Of a stretch of DNA of 64,000 bases, positions 1 to 10,543 are shown in pieces. This DNA comes from an uncultured Bacilli bacterium. Lineage in GTDB: Bacteria > Bacillota_I > Bacilli_A > RF39 > UBA660. Below the pieces are notes generated by a model that was not told where the DNA came from, did no database searches, and saw only the letters and a list, made by a program, of their open reading frames with translations. The position numbers and the translations under genes were made by a program. Location: assembly GCA_934148535.1 (NCBI GenBank), contig CAKPDF010000001.1, forward strand, positions 1-64,000, in the 5' to 3' direction. Numbering within the stretch: position 1 is the stretch's first letter; each line of letters opens with the position of its first letter.

Positions 1-105
1 AGAGACTGATATAATCAATCTCAAATATCTTTATTACCATGGATTGGTAACTTTACACAAAGTTTTTTACACTCTCAATCTTAATTTAATTAAAAGGTTT
101 CTTTT

Positions 106-651
106 TTATTTGTAGCAAAAACAATTTAATTCATGATCGTTTATTACTCCTATAGCTTGAAGATAAGAATATATTATAGTTGTTCCGACAAATTTCATAC
201 CTCGTTTTTTTAAATCTTTACTAATTTTATCCGATAATGGACTAGTAGTTTTAAAATTATCATCCATATTTTTTATTACATTATTATCTGTAAAAGACCA
301 AATATAATTTGCAAATGTTTTATACTCTTTTTGAATTTCTAAAAATACTTTAGCATTTATAATAGTTGCTTCGATTTTTCTTCTGTTTCTTACTATATTT
401 TTATTATTCATTAATTCATTTATCTTATTCTCATCATACTTTACTATTTTCTTTGGATTAAAATTAGAAAAAGCCTCTTTAAAGAAGTTTCTTTTATTTA
501 ATATACACTCCCAAGATAATCCCGCTTGAAATCCCTCTAATATTAAAAGTTCAAAAAGCAAATTATCATCTCGTGTTGGCCTTCCCCACTCATTATCGTG
601 ATAAAGAACATATAAGTTATTATTTAAATTAACCCATTTACATCTATTCAT
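106..651 (-). CDS. tag: DNA-3-methyladenine glycosylase I
   Basis: A 181-residue protein of the Tag family, a base-excision glycosylase that removes 3-methyladenine from alkylated DNA in the cytoplasm. The zinc-site residues expected from the E. coli enzyme are all present: Cys4 and His18 near the N-terminus, and His173 and Cys177 in the C-terminal NDHELNCFCYK segment. The motif YHDNEWGRP near the start and the EGFQAGLSW segment are also family hallmarks. Length is normal. The start has a GGAGTTAGAA Shine-Dalgarno lying in the end of the upstream ABC gene, whose stop codon is one base away, so the gene is the last of an operon with the two ABC transporter genes. A link between the exporter and alkylation repair is inference only. 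Confidence 0.93.
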   Translation of the reverse strand: MNRCKWVNLNNNLYVLYHDNEWGRPTRDDNLLFELLILEGFQAGLSWECILNKRNFFKEAFSNFNPKKIVKYDENKINELMNNKNIVRNRRKIEATIINAKVFLEIQKEYKTFANYIWSFTDNNVIKNMDDNFKTTSPLSDKISKDLKKRGMKFVGTTIIYSYLQAIGVINDHELNCFCYK

Positions 652-652
652 A

Positions 653-2560
653 TTATTCTAACTCCAATGCTCCTGTATATAATTGATAATATTTTCCTTT
701 AAGTGCTAAAAGTTCATTATGATCTCCTCTTTCAATAATATGTCCATTTTCTAATACCATAATTGCTTTAGCATTTTTTATTGTAGAAAGTCTATGCGCT
801 ATTACAAAAACTGTTCTTCCTTCCATTAATTTATCCATTCCTTTTTGTACTAAGGATTCAGTTCTAGTATCAATAGAAGAAGTAGCTTCATCTAATATCA
901 TTACTGGTGGATCTGCTACTGCTGCTCTTGCTATAGATAATAATTGTCTTTGTCCTTGTGAAAGTGATGCCCCATTACCAGTTATTACCGTTTGATAACC
1001 ATTTGGTAACATCTCAATAAATTTATCAGCATTTGCTAATTTAGCTGCTGCAATGCACTCTTCATCTGTAGCATCTTTTTTACCATATCTAATATTTTCC
1101 ATAATTGTTCCTGTAAAAAGATTAGTATCTTGTAATACCATACCTAATGATCTTCTTAAATCATTTTTATTAATATCTTTAATATTTATACCATCATAGG
1201 TAATATTACCAGAACTTACATCATAAAATCTATTTATTAAGTTTGTAATAGTTGTCTTACCTGCTCCAGTAGAACCAACAAAGGCAATTTTTTGTCCTGG
1301 TTTTGCATAAAGATTTATATCATACAATATTTGTTTATCATCATTATACCCGAATTGAACATCTTTAAATCTTACATCACCTTTTAGTTCTATAAGTTCT
1401 GAATTTTTATTTTTAGGTAATTTCCAAGCCCACATATTAGTATCCTCATTACACTCTATTAACTTTCCTTTTTCTTTTTTGATATTTACTAAAGTAACAC
1501 ATCCCAAATTTTCCTCAGGTTCTTCTTCCATTAATTCAAATATTCTAGTAGCACCTGCTAAAGCCATTATTATATAATTTATTTGTTGAGATACTTGATT
1601 GATTGGCATTATAAAACTTCTTGTCATCGTTAAAAAAGAAGCTATAGTACCAATACTTATCCCCCCTAATATTATACTAAAAGTTCCGCCTAAAATTGCT
1701 ACTATTACATATGTAAGATTTCCTAAATTTGCTAAAATTGGCATCAAGGTATTAGCATACATATTAGCCTTTGTACCATTTTCGCATAATTCATTATTTA
1801 ATTTATCAAAATCTTTTTTGGCAACACTCTCATGAGTAAATACTTTTATTACTTTTTGCCCTTCCATCATTTCTTCAATATATCCATTTAAATTTCCTAA
1901 AGATTCTTGTTGATTAACAAAATAAGTAGTTGATGATGCTATAATTTTACTTGATACAAATCTAATGAATATTACAGAAATAACTATTACTAAAGTTAGA
2001 ATTACATTCAAATATAACATTGCTATAAATATAGTAATTATAGTTATTATTGATGAAGTACATTGAGGTATACTTTGAGAGATCATTTGTCTTAATGTAT
2101 CAGTATCATTTGTATAATGACTCATTACATCTCCATGAGAATTTGTATCAAAATATTTTATCTTTAATGTTTCCATATGTATAAACATATCATCTCTTAT
2201 ATCTCTTAATACTCCCTGGCTAACTTTAATCATCAAATAATTGTATATTAAAGCACTAATAATACCTATTACATATATTAAAGCCATTTGCATTATGGTT
2301 GTAATTAATTTTTGAAAATTTGGATTAGTACTGCCAATTAATGGTGTTATGCAATCATCTATTAAACTTTTTAAAAATAATTGACCACTTACTTGAGCGA
2401 TACTTGATATAATTATACAAATAAGTACTATTATCAAATATTTCTTATAATTTTTAGTTATATATTTTGCTAATTTTTTTACTGTATCTTTATTTAATTT
2501 TTCTTTAGGTCCCATTCCCATACCAGGACCTCTTTTTGGCATTGTTCTAGTTTGTTTCAT
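653..2560 (-). CDS. ABC exporter subunit, canonical NBD
   Basis: A fused membrane-plus-ATPase ABC exporter half. The first ~45 residues are a basic, Gly/Met-rich tail (RGPGMGMGP), followed by a six-helix transmembrane domain and a C-terminal nucleotide-binding domain with Walker A GSTGAGKTT, signature LSQGQRQ, Walker B VMILDEATSS with a catalytic Glu, and switch His in IAHRLSTI. An insert of ~30 residues rich in charged residues lies just before the NBD. ATG at 2560 is chosen because AGGGTGAT precedes it at normal spacing; an in-frame GTG lies three codons upstream. It is read directly after the gene at 2571, which encodes a degenerate partner, so the pair should form a heterodimeric drug or lipid exporter. 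The substrate cannot be told from sequence. Confidence 0.93.
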   Translation of the reverse strand: MKQTRTMPKRGPGMGMGPKEKLNKDTVKKLAKYITKNYKKYLIIVLICIIISSIAQVSGQLFLKSLIDDCITPLIGSTNPNFQKLITTIMQMALIYVIGIISALIYNYLMIKVSQGVLRDIRDDMFIHMETLKIKYFDTNSHGDVMSHYTNDTDTLRQMISQSIPQCTSSIITIITIFIAMLYLNVILTLVIVISVIFIRFVSSKIIASSTTYFVNQQESLGNLNGYIEEMMEGQKVIKVFTHESVAKKDFDKLNNELCENGTKANMYANTLMPILANLGNLTYVIVAILGGTFSIILGGISIGTIASFLTMTRSFIMPINQVSQQINYIIMALAGATRIFELMEEEPEENLGCVTLVNIKKEKGKLIECNEDTNMWAWKLPKNKNSELIELKGDVRFKDVQFGYNDDKQILYDINLYAKPGQKIAFVGSTGAGKTTITNLINRFYDVSSGNITYDGINIKDINKNDLRRSLGMVLQDTNLFTGTIMENIRYGKKDATDEECIAAAKLANADKFIEMLPNGYQTVITGNGASLSQGQRQLLSIARAAVADPPVMILDEATSSIDTRTESLVQKGMDKLMEGRTVFVIAHRLSTIKNAKAIMVLENGHIIERGDHNELLALKGKYYQLYTGALELE

Positions 2561-2570
2561 TCTTATCACC

Positions 2571-4301
2571 CTATTCTTGATTTAAACTACCATTTTGTGA
2601 ATTATATATTTCTTGATAGATTTTGTTGTTTTTTAGTAAATTTTGTGGTGTATCAAACGCTACTACTCTTCCTTCATCTAGTATTATAACTTTATCAGCA
2701 TCTTCAACTGAAGATATTCTTTGGGCTATTATTATTTTTGTAACTTCTGGAATATACTTTTTAAAAGATGCTCTTATTTTTGCATCAGTAGCGGTGTCAC
2801 AAGCACTAGTAGAATCATCTAATATTAATATTTTTGGATTCTTTAATAATGCTCTTGCTATACAAAGTCTTTGTTTCTGACCTCCTGATACATTTGTTCC
2901 ACCTTGATCTATCATCGTATTATATCCATCTGGAAATTTATCTATAAATTCTTTAGCACCCGCTAAAACACAAGCATGTTCTATCTCTTTATCAGTAGCT
3001 TTACTATTACCCCATAATAAATTCTCTTTTATTGTTCCTGAAAATAAAACATTTTTTTGTAAAACCATTGATACTTTATCACGCAATGACTTTATATCGT
3101 AATCTCTTACATCTACTCCTGCAACTAATACTTGTCCTACTGTTACATCATATAATCTTGGAATTAAATTTACTAATGTTGATTTAGATGATCCTGTAGA
3201 TCCTATTATTCCAATTACTTCACCAGAATTTATTTTAAGGCTTATATCTTTTAAAGCTAATTTATTAGGATCTTTTACATAACTAAAATCAACATCTTTA
3301 AACTCTATACTTCCATTTTCTACTTCCTTTATTGGTTTAACAGGATTATCTAAATCAGGTACTTCTGTTAATATTTCTACACATCTTTCTATAGATGGAA
3401 TAGCCATAGTACACATAACATAAATCATTGATAGCATCATTAAACTTGATAATATTTGAGTGGCATAAGTTATTAAACTAGTTAACTGTCCTGTAGTCAT
3501 ACTACCAGATACTATTAATTTTGAAGAAAACCAAGATATCAATATTATTGTAGTATACATTGCAAGTGACATTAAAGGATTATTTAACATTACTAACTTT
3601 TCTGCTTTCAAAAAAGACTTATATATTTTTTCTGAAACATTCTTAAACTTTTTAATCTCAAATTTTTCTCTTACATAAGATTTCACCACTCTTATTCCTC
3701 TTATATTTTCCGCTACTGCATTATTTAAATCATCATATGTATCAAAAACTTTATCAAATAATGGTTTAGCATTTTTTGCAATTAAAAATAATCCTAATCC
3801 TAAAAATGGAATTACCATCAAGAATACAACTGATACTTCTGCATTTATAGTAAAAGCCATTATTAAAGAAAATATCATCATAAGTGGTGCTCTTACTGCT
3901 ATTCTTGTTATCATTTGGTAAGCCTGACTAACATTTGAAACATCTGTTGTTAATCTTGTAACAATTGATGAAGTAGAAAATTTATCTATATTATAAAAAG
4001 AATAATCTTGAATTTTATAATACATATCATGCCTTAAATTTTTAGCAAATCCTGTACTAGCAATAGCAGCATATTTTCCAGATAAAAATCCAAATGTTAA
4101 ACTTAATAAAGCGCATATTATTAATATTATTCCCGATACAATAATAACATTCATATTGCTTTCTTGTATTCCTTTATCTATTAAATAGGCCATTATAAAT
4201 GGAATTATTACTTCCATTACTACTTCTAAAGATACAAATATTGGAGTTAAAATACTAGGCTTTTTATACTCTCTTACTGATTTTAAAATTGTTTTTATCA
4301 T
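2571..4301 (-). CDS. ABC exporter subunit with degenerate NBD
   Basis: The partner half-transporter of the gene at 653. It has an N-terminal transmembrane domain (residues ~15-300) and a C-terminal NBD. Its ATP site is altered at three places: Walker A reads GSTGSSKST with Ser where the last conserved Gly of GxxGxGKS is expected, Walker B reads LILDDSTS with Asp in place of the catalytic Glu, and the switch loop reads IAQRISSV with Gln in place of His. The signature VSGGQKQR is intact. This pattern is known from heterodimeric exporters of the TM287/288 and BmrCD kind, where one site binds but hardly hydrolyses ATP. ATG at 4301 follows AGGTGA; an in-frame GTG lies four codons upstream. The two genes are almost contiguous. 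Confidence 0.93.
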   Translation of the reverse strand: MIKTILKSVREYKKPSILTPIFVSLEVVMEVIIPFIMAYLIDKGIQESNMNVIIVSGIILIICALLSLTFGFLSGKYAAIASTGFAKNLRHDMYYKIQDYSFYNIDKFSTSSIVTRLTTDVSNVSQAYQMITRIAVRAPLMMIFSLIMAFTINAEVSVVFLMVIPFLGLGLFLIAKNAKPLFDKVFDTYDDLNNAVAENIRGIRVVKSYVREKFEIKKFKNVSEKIYKSFLKAEKLVMLNNPLMSLAMYTTIILISWFSSKLIVSGSMTTGQLTSLITYATQILSSLMMLSMIYVMCTMAIPSIERCVEILTEVPDLDNPVKPIKEVENGSIEFKDVDFSYVKDPNKLALKDISLKINSGEVIGIIGSTGSSKSTLVNLIPRLYDVTVGQVLVAGVDVRDYDIKSLRDKVSMVLQKNVLFSGTIKENLLWGNSKATDKEIEHACVLAGAKEFIDKFPDGYNTMIDQGGTNVSGGQKQRLCIARALLKNPKILILDDSTSACDTATDAKIRASFKKYIPEVTKIIIAQRISSVEDADKVIILDEGRVVAFDTPQNLLKNNKIYQEIYNSQNGSLNQE

Positions 4302-4381
4302 ACAAAAAATCACCTGTTCTTTCTTTTATGTATATAAAGTATAACATAATTTTTTTAAAGTTTACAAGTAATTTTTAATTA

Positions 4382-4894
4382 TTATTTCATTATGTCTTTT
4401 AGTATTTTTATTTTATCTTTTTTGGTACTATTAAAAAATGCTCCCCACTTAATGTCATTATCAACAGTTTTATTTTTTTTATATTCTACACTACATAATA
4501 CTGGGCTTATTTCTATACAAACTCTAGCTTGATTTATGGGAGTTATATTTCTTATTCTATATCTTGATACTTTATTTTTGCAATTTTCTTCATAGTTTAA
4601 ATGAATTTGCACTAAAACTAAATCAGTTAATACTTCTTTTTTCTCTTTCTTTATTCCCATCATTAAAGATATAATATTAACAATAGTTTTTCTCATTAAA
4701 CTATTTTTAGATATTTTTAATATTATATCATCATTTATAAATTCTACTATAAAATCCTTTTTTGATCGTTTACTCTTTCTTACTATTTCAATATTATCTA
4801 ATAATATTTCTTCATCAATACCTGTTATATCTGAAATCATCTTTTGTAAATATTTAGAATTTTCTTCAAAAATTTTAATGTTGCTATATTTCAT
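4382..4894 (-). CDS. Hypothetical protein, 170 aa
   Basis: I do not recognise this protein. It has no signal peptide or clear membrane segment, is rich in Lys, Ile and Asn, and has an internal basic stretch (RKSKRSKKD) followed by alternating hydrophobic strands. The start is supported by GAGGTG seven bases before ATG. It stands alone: about 80 bp separate its end from the ABC exporter start, and 250 bp of gene-free, AT-rich sequence lie upstream. A PD-(D/E)XK nuclease fold was considered because of the spacing of acidic residues around positions 50-60, but the motif is too poor to claim. Confidence 0.6.
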   Translation of the reverse strand: MKYSNIKIFEENSKYLQKMISDITGIDEEILLDNIEIVRKSKRSKKDFIVEFINDDIILKISKNSLMRKTIVNIISLMMGIKKEKKEVLTDLVLVQIHLNYEENCKNKVSRYRIRNITPINQARVCIEISPVLCSVEYKKNKTVDNDIKWGAFFNSTKKDKIKILKDIMK

Positions 4895-5153
4895 TTTACA
4901 CCTCTTTTTTGATTTTTTTACTTATAATATTACTTACATTTCTTTTAGTTCCTTCCTTCAACAAAATAATAGCACATCATTAATTTTTATGCAAATGACA
5001 TATTTTCTAAATCTTATAAATAAATTTGTCTATTTTTTTAATTTGCTATAATAATTTTTAAGTTTCTAATTATGCTGGTATTGTAATTTTTTAATTTTTG
5101 GTGATATTACTATTATAAACTTTTAAAATTTAGTTTTTTTAAATATTTATACT

Positions 5154-5447
5154 TTAAAGTGTTTCAACATAGACACCATCATCATTTTTTAATATTACTT
5201 GCTCATGATTATTAGTAGTATTTACTAATTTTACTTTGTAATAATTACTTGCTTGATAAGATACATCAATATCATAAGTATAGGTATCCTCATTATTCAT
5301 AATCTCTAATGTTCCATTAGCCAAATAACTTTTAGTGGAATTTATCTTTTTGTCTAAATCTTTTATAACATTATCTTGGTTATATACTCCACATCCTGCA
5401 ATTAAGAAAACTACTAAAAAACAACAAATTTTGAAAATTTTTTTCAT
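5154..5447 (-). pseudogene. Truncated LolA/GerS-like lipoprotein
   Basis: The ORF encodes 97 residues with a lipoprotein signal (hydrophobic core, then lipobox LIAGC with Cys ~19 of the mature start) and a domain with the pattern of Bacillota lipoproteins of the LolA/GerS superfamily: a Lys-rich helix, a NGTLEIMNNEDTYTYDIDV strand pair and YYKVKLVN. In that family the segment DGVYV is followed by another ~200 residues, but here a TAA stop follows DDGVYVETL, and no continuation is visible in the other two frames. I therefore call it a remnant, although a short functional lipoprotein cannot be excluded. ATG at 5447 follows GAGGTGA; an in-frame GTG lies two codons upstream. The family assignment is from memory of the pattern. 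Confidence 0.5.
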
Positions 5448-5552
5448 ATTCACCTCAACTCTTTCAATAAATTATATCTATAAATTTCGACTTTATGAAT
5501 AAAAATATCATTTTTGTTAAATATATTAATAGAATAAAAAAGGAGGATAGTT

Positions 5553-5750
5553 ATGAATACATTATATAAGACATGTTTGGTAATAAGTATTATTGGTTGC
5601 TTAAATTGGGGGTTAGTCGGAATTTTTAATTTCAATTTAGTAGAATTCTTATTTGGCGCTGAAACTATACTTACAAGAATTGTTTATATATTAGTTTGTA
5701 TTTCTGGACTAGTTGATATTGGAATACTTACTAAAGATTTAGATAGGTAA
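5553..5750 (+). CDS. DUF378 (YuzA-like) membrane protein
   Basis: A 65-residue integral membrane protein with two predicted helices (residues ~5-27 and ~38-58) separated by a short loop. The segment GCLNWGLVGIFNFNLVEFLFG is the hallmark of the DUF378 family, of which B. subtilis YuzA is a member. Function is unknown. A strong AGGAGG lies seven bases before the ATG, and a hairpin with a T-run follows the stop, so this is a single-gene unit. It is one of only five plus-strand genes in the window. Confidence 0.85.
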   Translation: MNTLYKTCLVISIIGCLNWGLVGIFNFNLVEFLFGAETILTRIVYILVCISGLVDIGILTKDLDR

Positions 5751-5787
5751 AGAACTATGAAAAATTCATTCATAGTTCTTTTTTTTA
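5751..5787 (+). terminator. Rho-independent terminator of DUF378 gene
   Basis: An 11-bp perfect stem (AGAACTATGAA, 5751-5761, with TTCATAGTTCT, 5769-5779) and a 7-base loop are followed by seven T residues. It begins directly after the TAA of the DUF378 gene. On the minus strand the same stem is followed by only three T, so it would work weakly in that direction. Confidence 0.9.
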
Positions 5788-5811
5788 ATAATTATTAAAT
5801 AGAAATAATAG

Positions 5812-6546
5812 TTATCCTAAATTATTTCTAAATGTTTTTAAATCGTTTATAAATTCTTCATTTTCTTTAACAACATTTTCTTCATATAATTGTTCTTTTA
5901 CCTTTAGTAATTCTTTATAACTTATAATAGCGGTTTCTTCTTGTTCTTTTTCATAATCTGTTAATTCTATAGTTTGAGGACCTAGTTGTTGTTCTAATTG
6001 TCTTGATATTTCTTCTACAAAAGATATATTCTTTTTAGGAGGCTCTGGTTCTTCAACTTCATAACTGCCCCTTTTTATGAAGTCATTTAAATTTACTTTA
6101 TTATCTACTTCATTCATCACTACTTCGTCACCTTTTTTATTTTCTTCTTTATCACTAATACCATTGCGTATTTCTATAGCGGATAAAGTACTTTGCATTT
6201 TATCTAATACATTTTTTTCATATGGGTGATGAAATGGATCTTTTGTATTTTGGTTAGTATTTAGTATTTTATCAATTCTATCTTCTTCATAATAGTTTTT
6301 TTCTTGTTTATTTTTCCTTTTTTCACATTCATTTATAGCTTTTTCTATATCTTTACTTATTTCTTTAATTGGTACTTTATTTGTTGATAAAAATTTTACA
6401 GATGCTATATCTTTATTTCTTCTTTCTAAGTCAAGACTTACTTGCAACTCTTTTACTGCGTTAGACAATTTTTGATTTTTTTTGCATAAACAAAGACAAA
6501 AAAAGAAAAGAAAAACAATTAACAATACTAAAATAACATACACCAT
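5812..6546 (-). CDS. Membrane-anchored hypothetical protein
   Basis: About 244 residues with one N-terminal transmembrane helix (VYVILVLLIVFLFFFCLCLC) followed by a long, highly charged cytoplasmic region rich in Glu, Lys and Asn with heptad-like stretches (residues ~20-60 and ~190-240). No enzymatic motif is visible. The start at 6546 is preferred over an upstream in-frame ATG because GGGGTGAT precedes it and because it then lies just after the stop of rsmE with only four bases between. It is therefore the last gene of the heat-shock operon by position. The architecture (one helix plus coiled tail) resembles scaffold or cell-division accessory proteins, but no function is assigned. Confidence 0.7.
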   Translation of the reverse strand: MVYVILVLLIVFLFFFCLCLCKKNQKLSNAVKELQVSLDLERRNKDIASVKFLSTNKVPIKEISKDIEKAINECEKRKNKQEKNYYEEDRIDKILNTNQNTKDPFHHPYEKNVLDKMQSTLSAIEIRNGISDKEENKKGDEVVMNEVDNKVNLNDFIKRGSYEVEEPEPPKKNISFVEEISRQLEQQLGPQTIELTDYEKEQEETAIISYKELLKVKEQLYEENVVKENEEFINDLKTFRNNLG

Positions 6547-6550
6547 ATAA

Positions 6551-7261
6551 TCACCCCATATTGCAATAATTGGCGATACTGGCAATATATATTGCAGCAG
6601 TTTCGACTCTCATTACTCTAGGTCCTAAAGATATAGATGTGTACCCATTGTTGTTTAAAAAATCTTCTTCTTTATCTGTAATACCGCCTTCAGGACCTAT
6701 TACATACAACATTGTAGCACACTTACTATTATTTTGTAAATACTTGTTAACTAAATTTTCTTTTTCTTTTACACTACAAACATATTTATCTTCTACTTCT
6801 AATTTTACTAATTCTTTTAATGACATTATGTTTGTTATTTCTGGAATTTTATTTCTATGTGATTGCTCACTTGCTTCTTTGCATATTGATTCCCATCTTT
6901 TTTTCTTTTTCTCAAATTTTTGACTGTCTAATTTAATAATACTTCTTTCCATATTCAAAGGTATTATTCTACTAACACCTAATTCTGTTAATTTTTGTAA
7001 TATTAAATCAAATTTTTGTTCTTTTACTAATGCTATAGCAATAGTTATTTCTGTATCTAATTCATTATTCTCATCTAATTTACTAATAATACTAATATTA
7101 TTATCATATCCATCTATCCTACATAAATATGTAATACCCTCATAAACACATTCAATACTATCACCAATATTCATTCTCATTACATTTTTTATATGATGTA
7201 AATCAGTACTCTCTAAATATATATTATTGTTTTTCTTATCTTTAGCAAAATATCTTTGCAT
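6551..7261 (-). CDS. rsmE: 16S rRNA m3U1498 methyltransferase RsmE
   Basis: A 236-residue SPOUT-class methyltransferase that methylates N3 of U1498 in 16S rRNA using S-adenosylmethionine. The N-terminal PUA-like domain begins MQRYFAKD, and the C-terminal knot carries the two family motifs: IGPEGGITDKE (about residue 193) and LGPRVMRVETAAI (about 215). Length is normal. It starts seven bases after dnaJ, an order (dnaJ-prmA-rsmE or dnaJ-rsmE) common in Bacillota; here prmA is absent between them. GAGGTAATT precedes the ATG. Confidence 0.95.
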   Translation of the reverse strand: MQRYFAKDKKNNNIYLESTDLHHIKNVMRMNIGDSIECVYEGITYLCRIDGYDNNISIISKLDENNELDTEITIAIALVKEQKFDLILQKLTELGVSRIIPLNMERSIIKLDSQKFEKKKKRWESICKEASEQSHRNKIPEITNIMSLKELVKLEVEDKYVCSVKEKENLVNKYLQNNSKCATMLYVIGPEGGITDKEEDFLNNNGYTSISLGPRVMRVETAAIYIASIANYCNMG

Positions 7262-7268
7262 AATTACC

Positions 7269-8390
7269 TCATTTTAAATACTTTCTATATTTTTTAAACT
7301 CATTTGATGAATCTAATGTGGTATCATCTAATTCTTCAAATAATCTTTTTTGTTCTCTAGTTAATTTTTCAGGAATTATAATTTTAGTAACTATATACAT
7401 ATCCCCTTTTCTCTTGGTTTGGACGTTTTCTACTCCCTTACCTCTTATTCTTAACTTTTCACCATTTTGAGTACCTGCTGGAATATTTAATGTTACATTT
7501 CCATATAGAGTTGGTATTTCTTTTTTAGCACCTATTACTGCATCAGTAATTGTTAATGGTAATGTTAAATATATATCATCATCAACTCTTTCAAATAGTT
7601 CATGATCTCTTACAGTAAATTCAATATATAAATCTCCTGGATTACCACCATTTATTCCTGCTTCACCTTTTCCTGATACCCTTAATCTATTTTCTGTATC
7701 TATTCCACTTGGTACAGTTACGGTTATTGTTTTAGTTCTTTTTATATGACCCGTTCCTCTACAATTAGTACATTTTCTTTCAAAAGTTGTACCAGTTCCA
7801 TGACAATTAGGACAAGTTGTTTTTGATAAAAATGAGCCAAACATTGTTCTTTGTTCTGATGTTACTGTACCTGATCCCCTACATTCAGGACAAGTTTTAG
7901 AGTTAAATCCTCCTACACCTTTACACTCTTCACAAGTATCTGTTACATCAATTTTAATATCCTTTTTGCATCCAAAAACCGCTTCGTCAAAATCAATTGT
8001 CATTTTGTATAGAACATCATTGCCTCTTCTAGGGCCATTTGAACTTCTTCTTGAATTACTTCTAGTTGAAAATCCAAATCCACCTAAGATATCGTCAAAT
8101 ATATCTGACATATCTCCAAAATCAGAAAATCCAGAAAATCCTTGGAATCCAGCACCACCTCCACCATTAGCAAATGCTGCATGACCAAATTGATCATATT
8201 GTTTTCTTTTATTTGGATCTGATAGCACTGCATAGGCTTCTTGACACTCTTTAAACTTTTGTTCGGCATCTGGCTCTTTGCAAACATCAGGATGATATTT
8301 TTTCGCAAGTTTTCTAAATGCAGATTTTATCTCGGCATCTGTTGCAGTCTTAGATACTCCTAAGACCTCATAATAATCTTTCTTATCCAT
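7269..8390 (-). CDS. dnaJ: Chaperone DnaJ (Hsp40)
   Basis: A 373-residue co-chaperone that delivers unfolded proteins to DnaK and stimulates its ATPase. The order of domains is typical: J domain with YHPDV (about residue 33), a Gly/Phe-rich linker ([18 protein letters not shown]), four zinc-binding CxxCxGxG repeats ([32 protein letters not shown]; about 147-215), and the C-terminal peptide-binding domains. It is transcribed after dnaK; a long hairpin lies in the 60-bp gap. GAGGTTAGTT precedes ATG. Confidence 0.98.
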   Translation of the reverse strand: MDKKDYYEVLGVSKTATDAEIKSAFRKLAKKYHPDVCKEPDAEQKFKECQEAYAVLSDPNKRKQYDQFGHAAFANGGGGAGFQGFSGFSDFGDMSDIFDDILGGFGFSTRSNSRRSSNGPRRGNDVLYKMTIDFDEAVFGCKKDIKIDVTDTCEECKGVGGFNSKTCPECRGSGTVTSEQRTMFGSFLSKTTCPNCHGTGTTFERKCTNCRGTGHIKRTKTITVTVPSGIDTENRLRVSGKGEAGINGGNPGDLYIEFTVRDHELFERVDDDIYLTLPLTITDAVIGAKKEIPTLYGNVTLNIPAGTQNGEKLRIRGKGVENVQTKRKGDMYIVTKIIIPEKLTREQKRLFEELDDTTLDSSNEFKKYRKYLK

Positions 8391-8414
8391 AACTAACCTC
8401 TTTTCTGTTATAAA

Positions 8415-8450
8415 GAATTAAGTTCTAGTTACCTAGAACTTACATTCTTA
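8415..8450 (-). terminator. Hairpin between dnaK and dnaJ
   Basis: A stem AAGTTCTAG (8420-8428) with CTAGAACTT (8433-8441) and a 4-base loop, extended outward by AAGAAT/ATTCTT pairing. On the minus strand it is followed by AATTCTTT rather than a clean T-run, so it is more likely a partial attenuator or an RNA-processing and stabilising element of the hsp transcript than a full terminator. Confidence 0.5.
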
Positions 8451-10292
<1,842 letters not shown>

Positions 10293-10303
10293 TCACCTTT
10301 CCT

Positions 10304-10540
10304 TTATTTTTCTTCATAATCTGTATCGATTACGATTTTTTTATTTTTCTTTTTTGTAGTTTTATTTGTATTTGTAGTTTTATTATTTACATTTTTACTT
10401 GCAAGAGAAGTATAGATAATAATTGCTACAAAGGCTATCAGTATTATTGGTAATAACCAAATAAATAATTTAACAGATATAATAGCTAAGAGGATAGCTA
10501 AAATGATATAAATAATTTCTTTAATTTTTTCTTTATCCAT
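10304..10540 (-). CDS. Small membrane protein with DnaK-like tail
   Basis: A 78-residue protein in the heat-shock operon, between grpE (3 bp upstream) and dnaK (17 bp downstream). Residues ~8-50 form one or two hydrophobic helices (IIYIILAILLAIISV and WLLPIILIAFVAIII), followed by a basic, Asn/Thr/Lys-rich linker and the terminus IVIDTDYEEK. DnaK ends VVDADYEEK, so the final residues match except Asp-Thr for Asp-Ala. No family is recognised. The likely topology puts the tail in the cytoplasm, where it could compete for or recruit partners of the DnaK tail. This role is inference. ATG follows a short GGTAAATG region at the end of grpE, consistent with coupling. Confidence 0.75.
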   Translation of the reverse strand: MDKEKIKEIIYIILAILLAIISVKLFIWLLPIILIAFVAIIIYTSLASKNVNNKTTNTNKTTKKKNKKIVIDTDYEEK

Positions 10541-10543
10541 ATA

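Noticed and set aside
1..105. Short hairpins (TTACCA/TGGTAA and AACTTT/AAAGTT) after tag
   Set aside because: Stems of six bases without T-run in AT-rich sequence are expected by chance; no gene or terminator can be supported.
5450..5635. 61-codon minus ORF overlapping the DUF378 gene
   Set aside because: The plus-strand gene has a perfect Shine-Dalgarno, family motif and terminator; the minus ORF has none of these.
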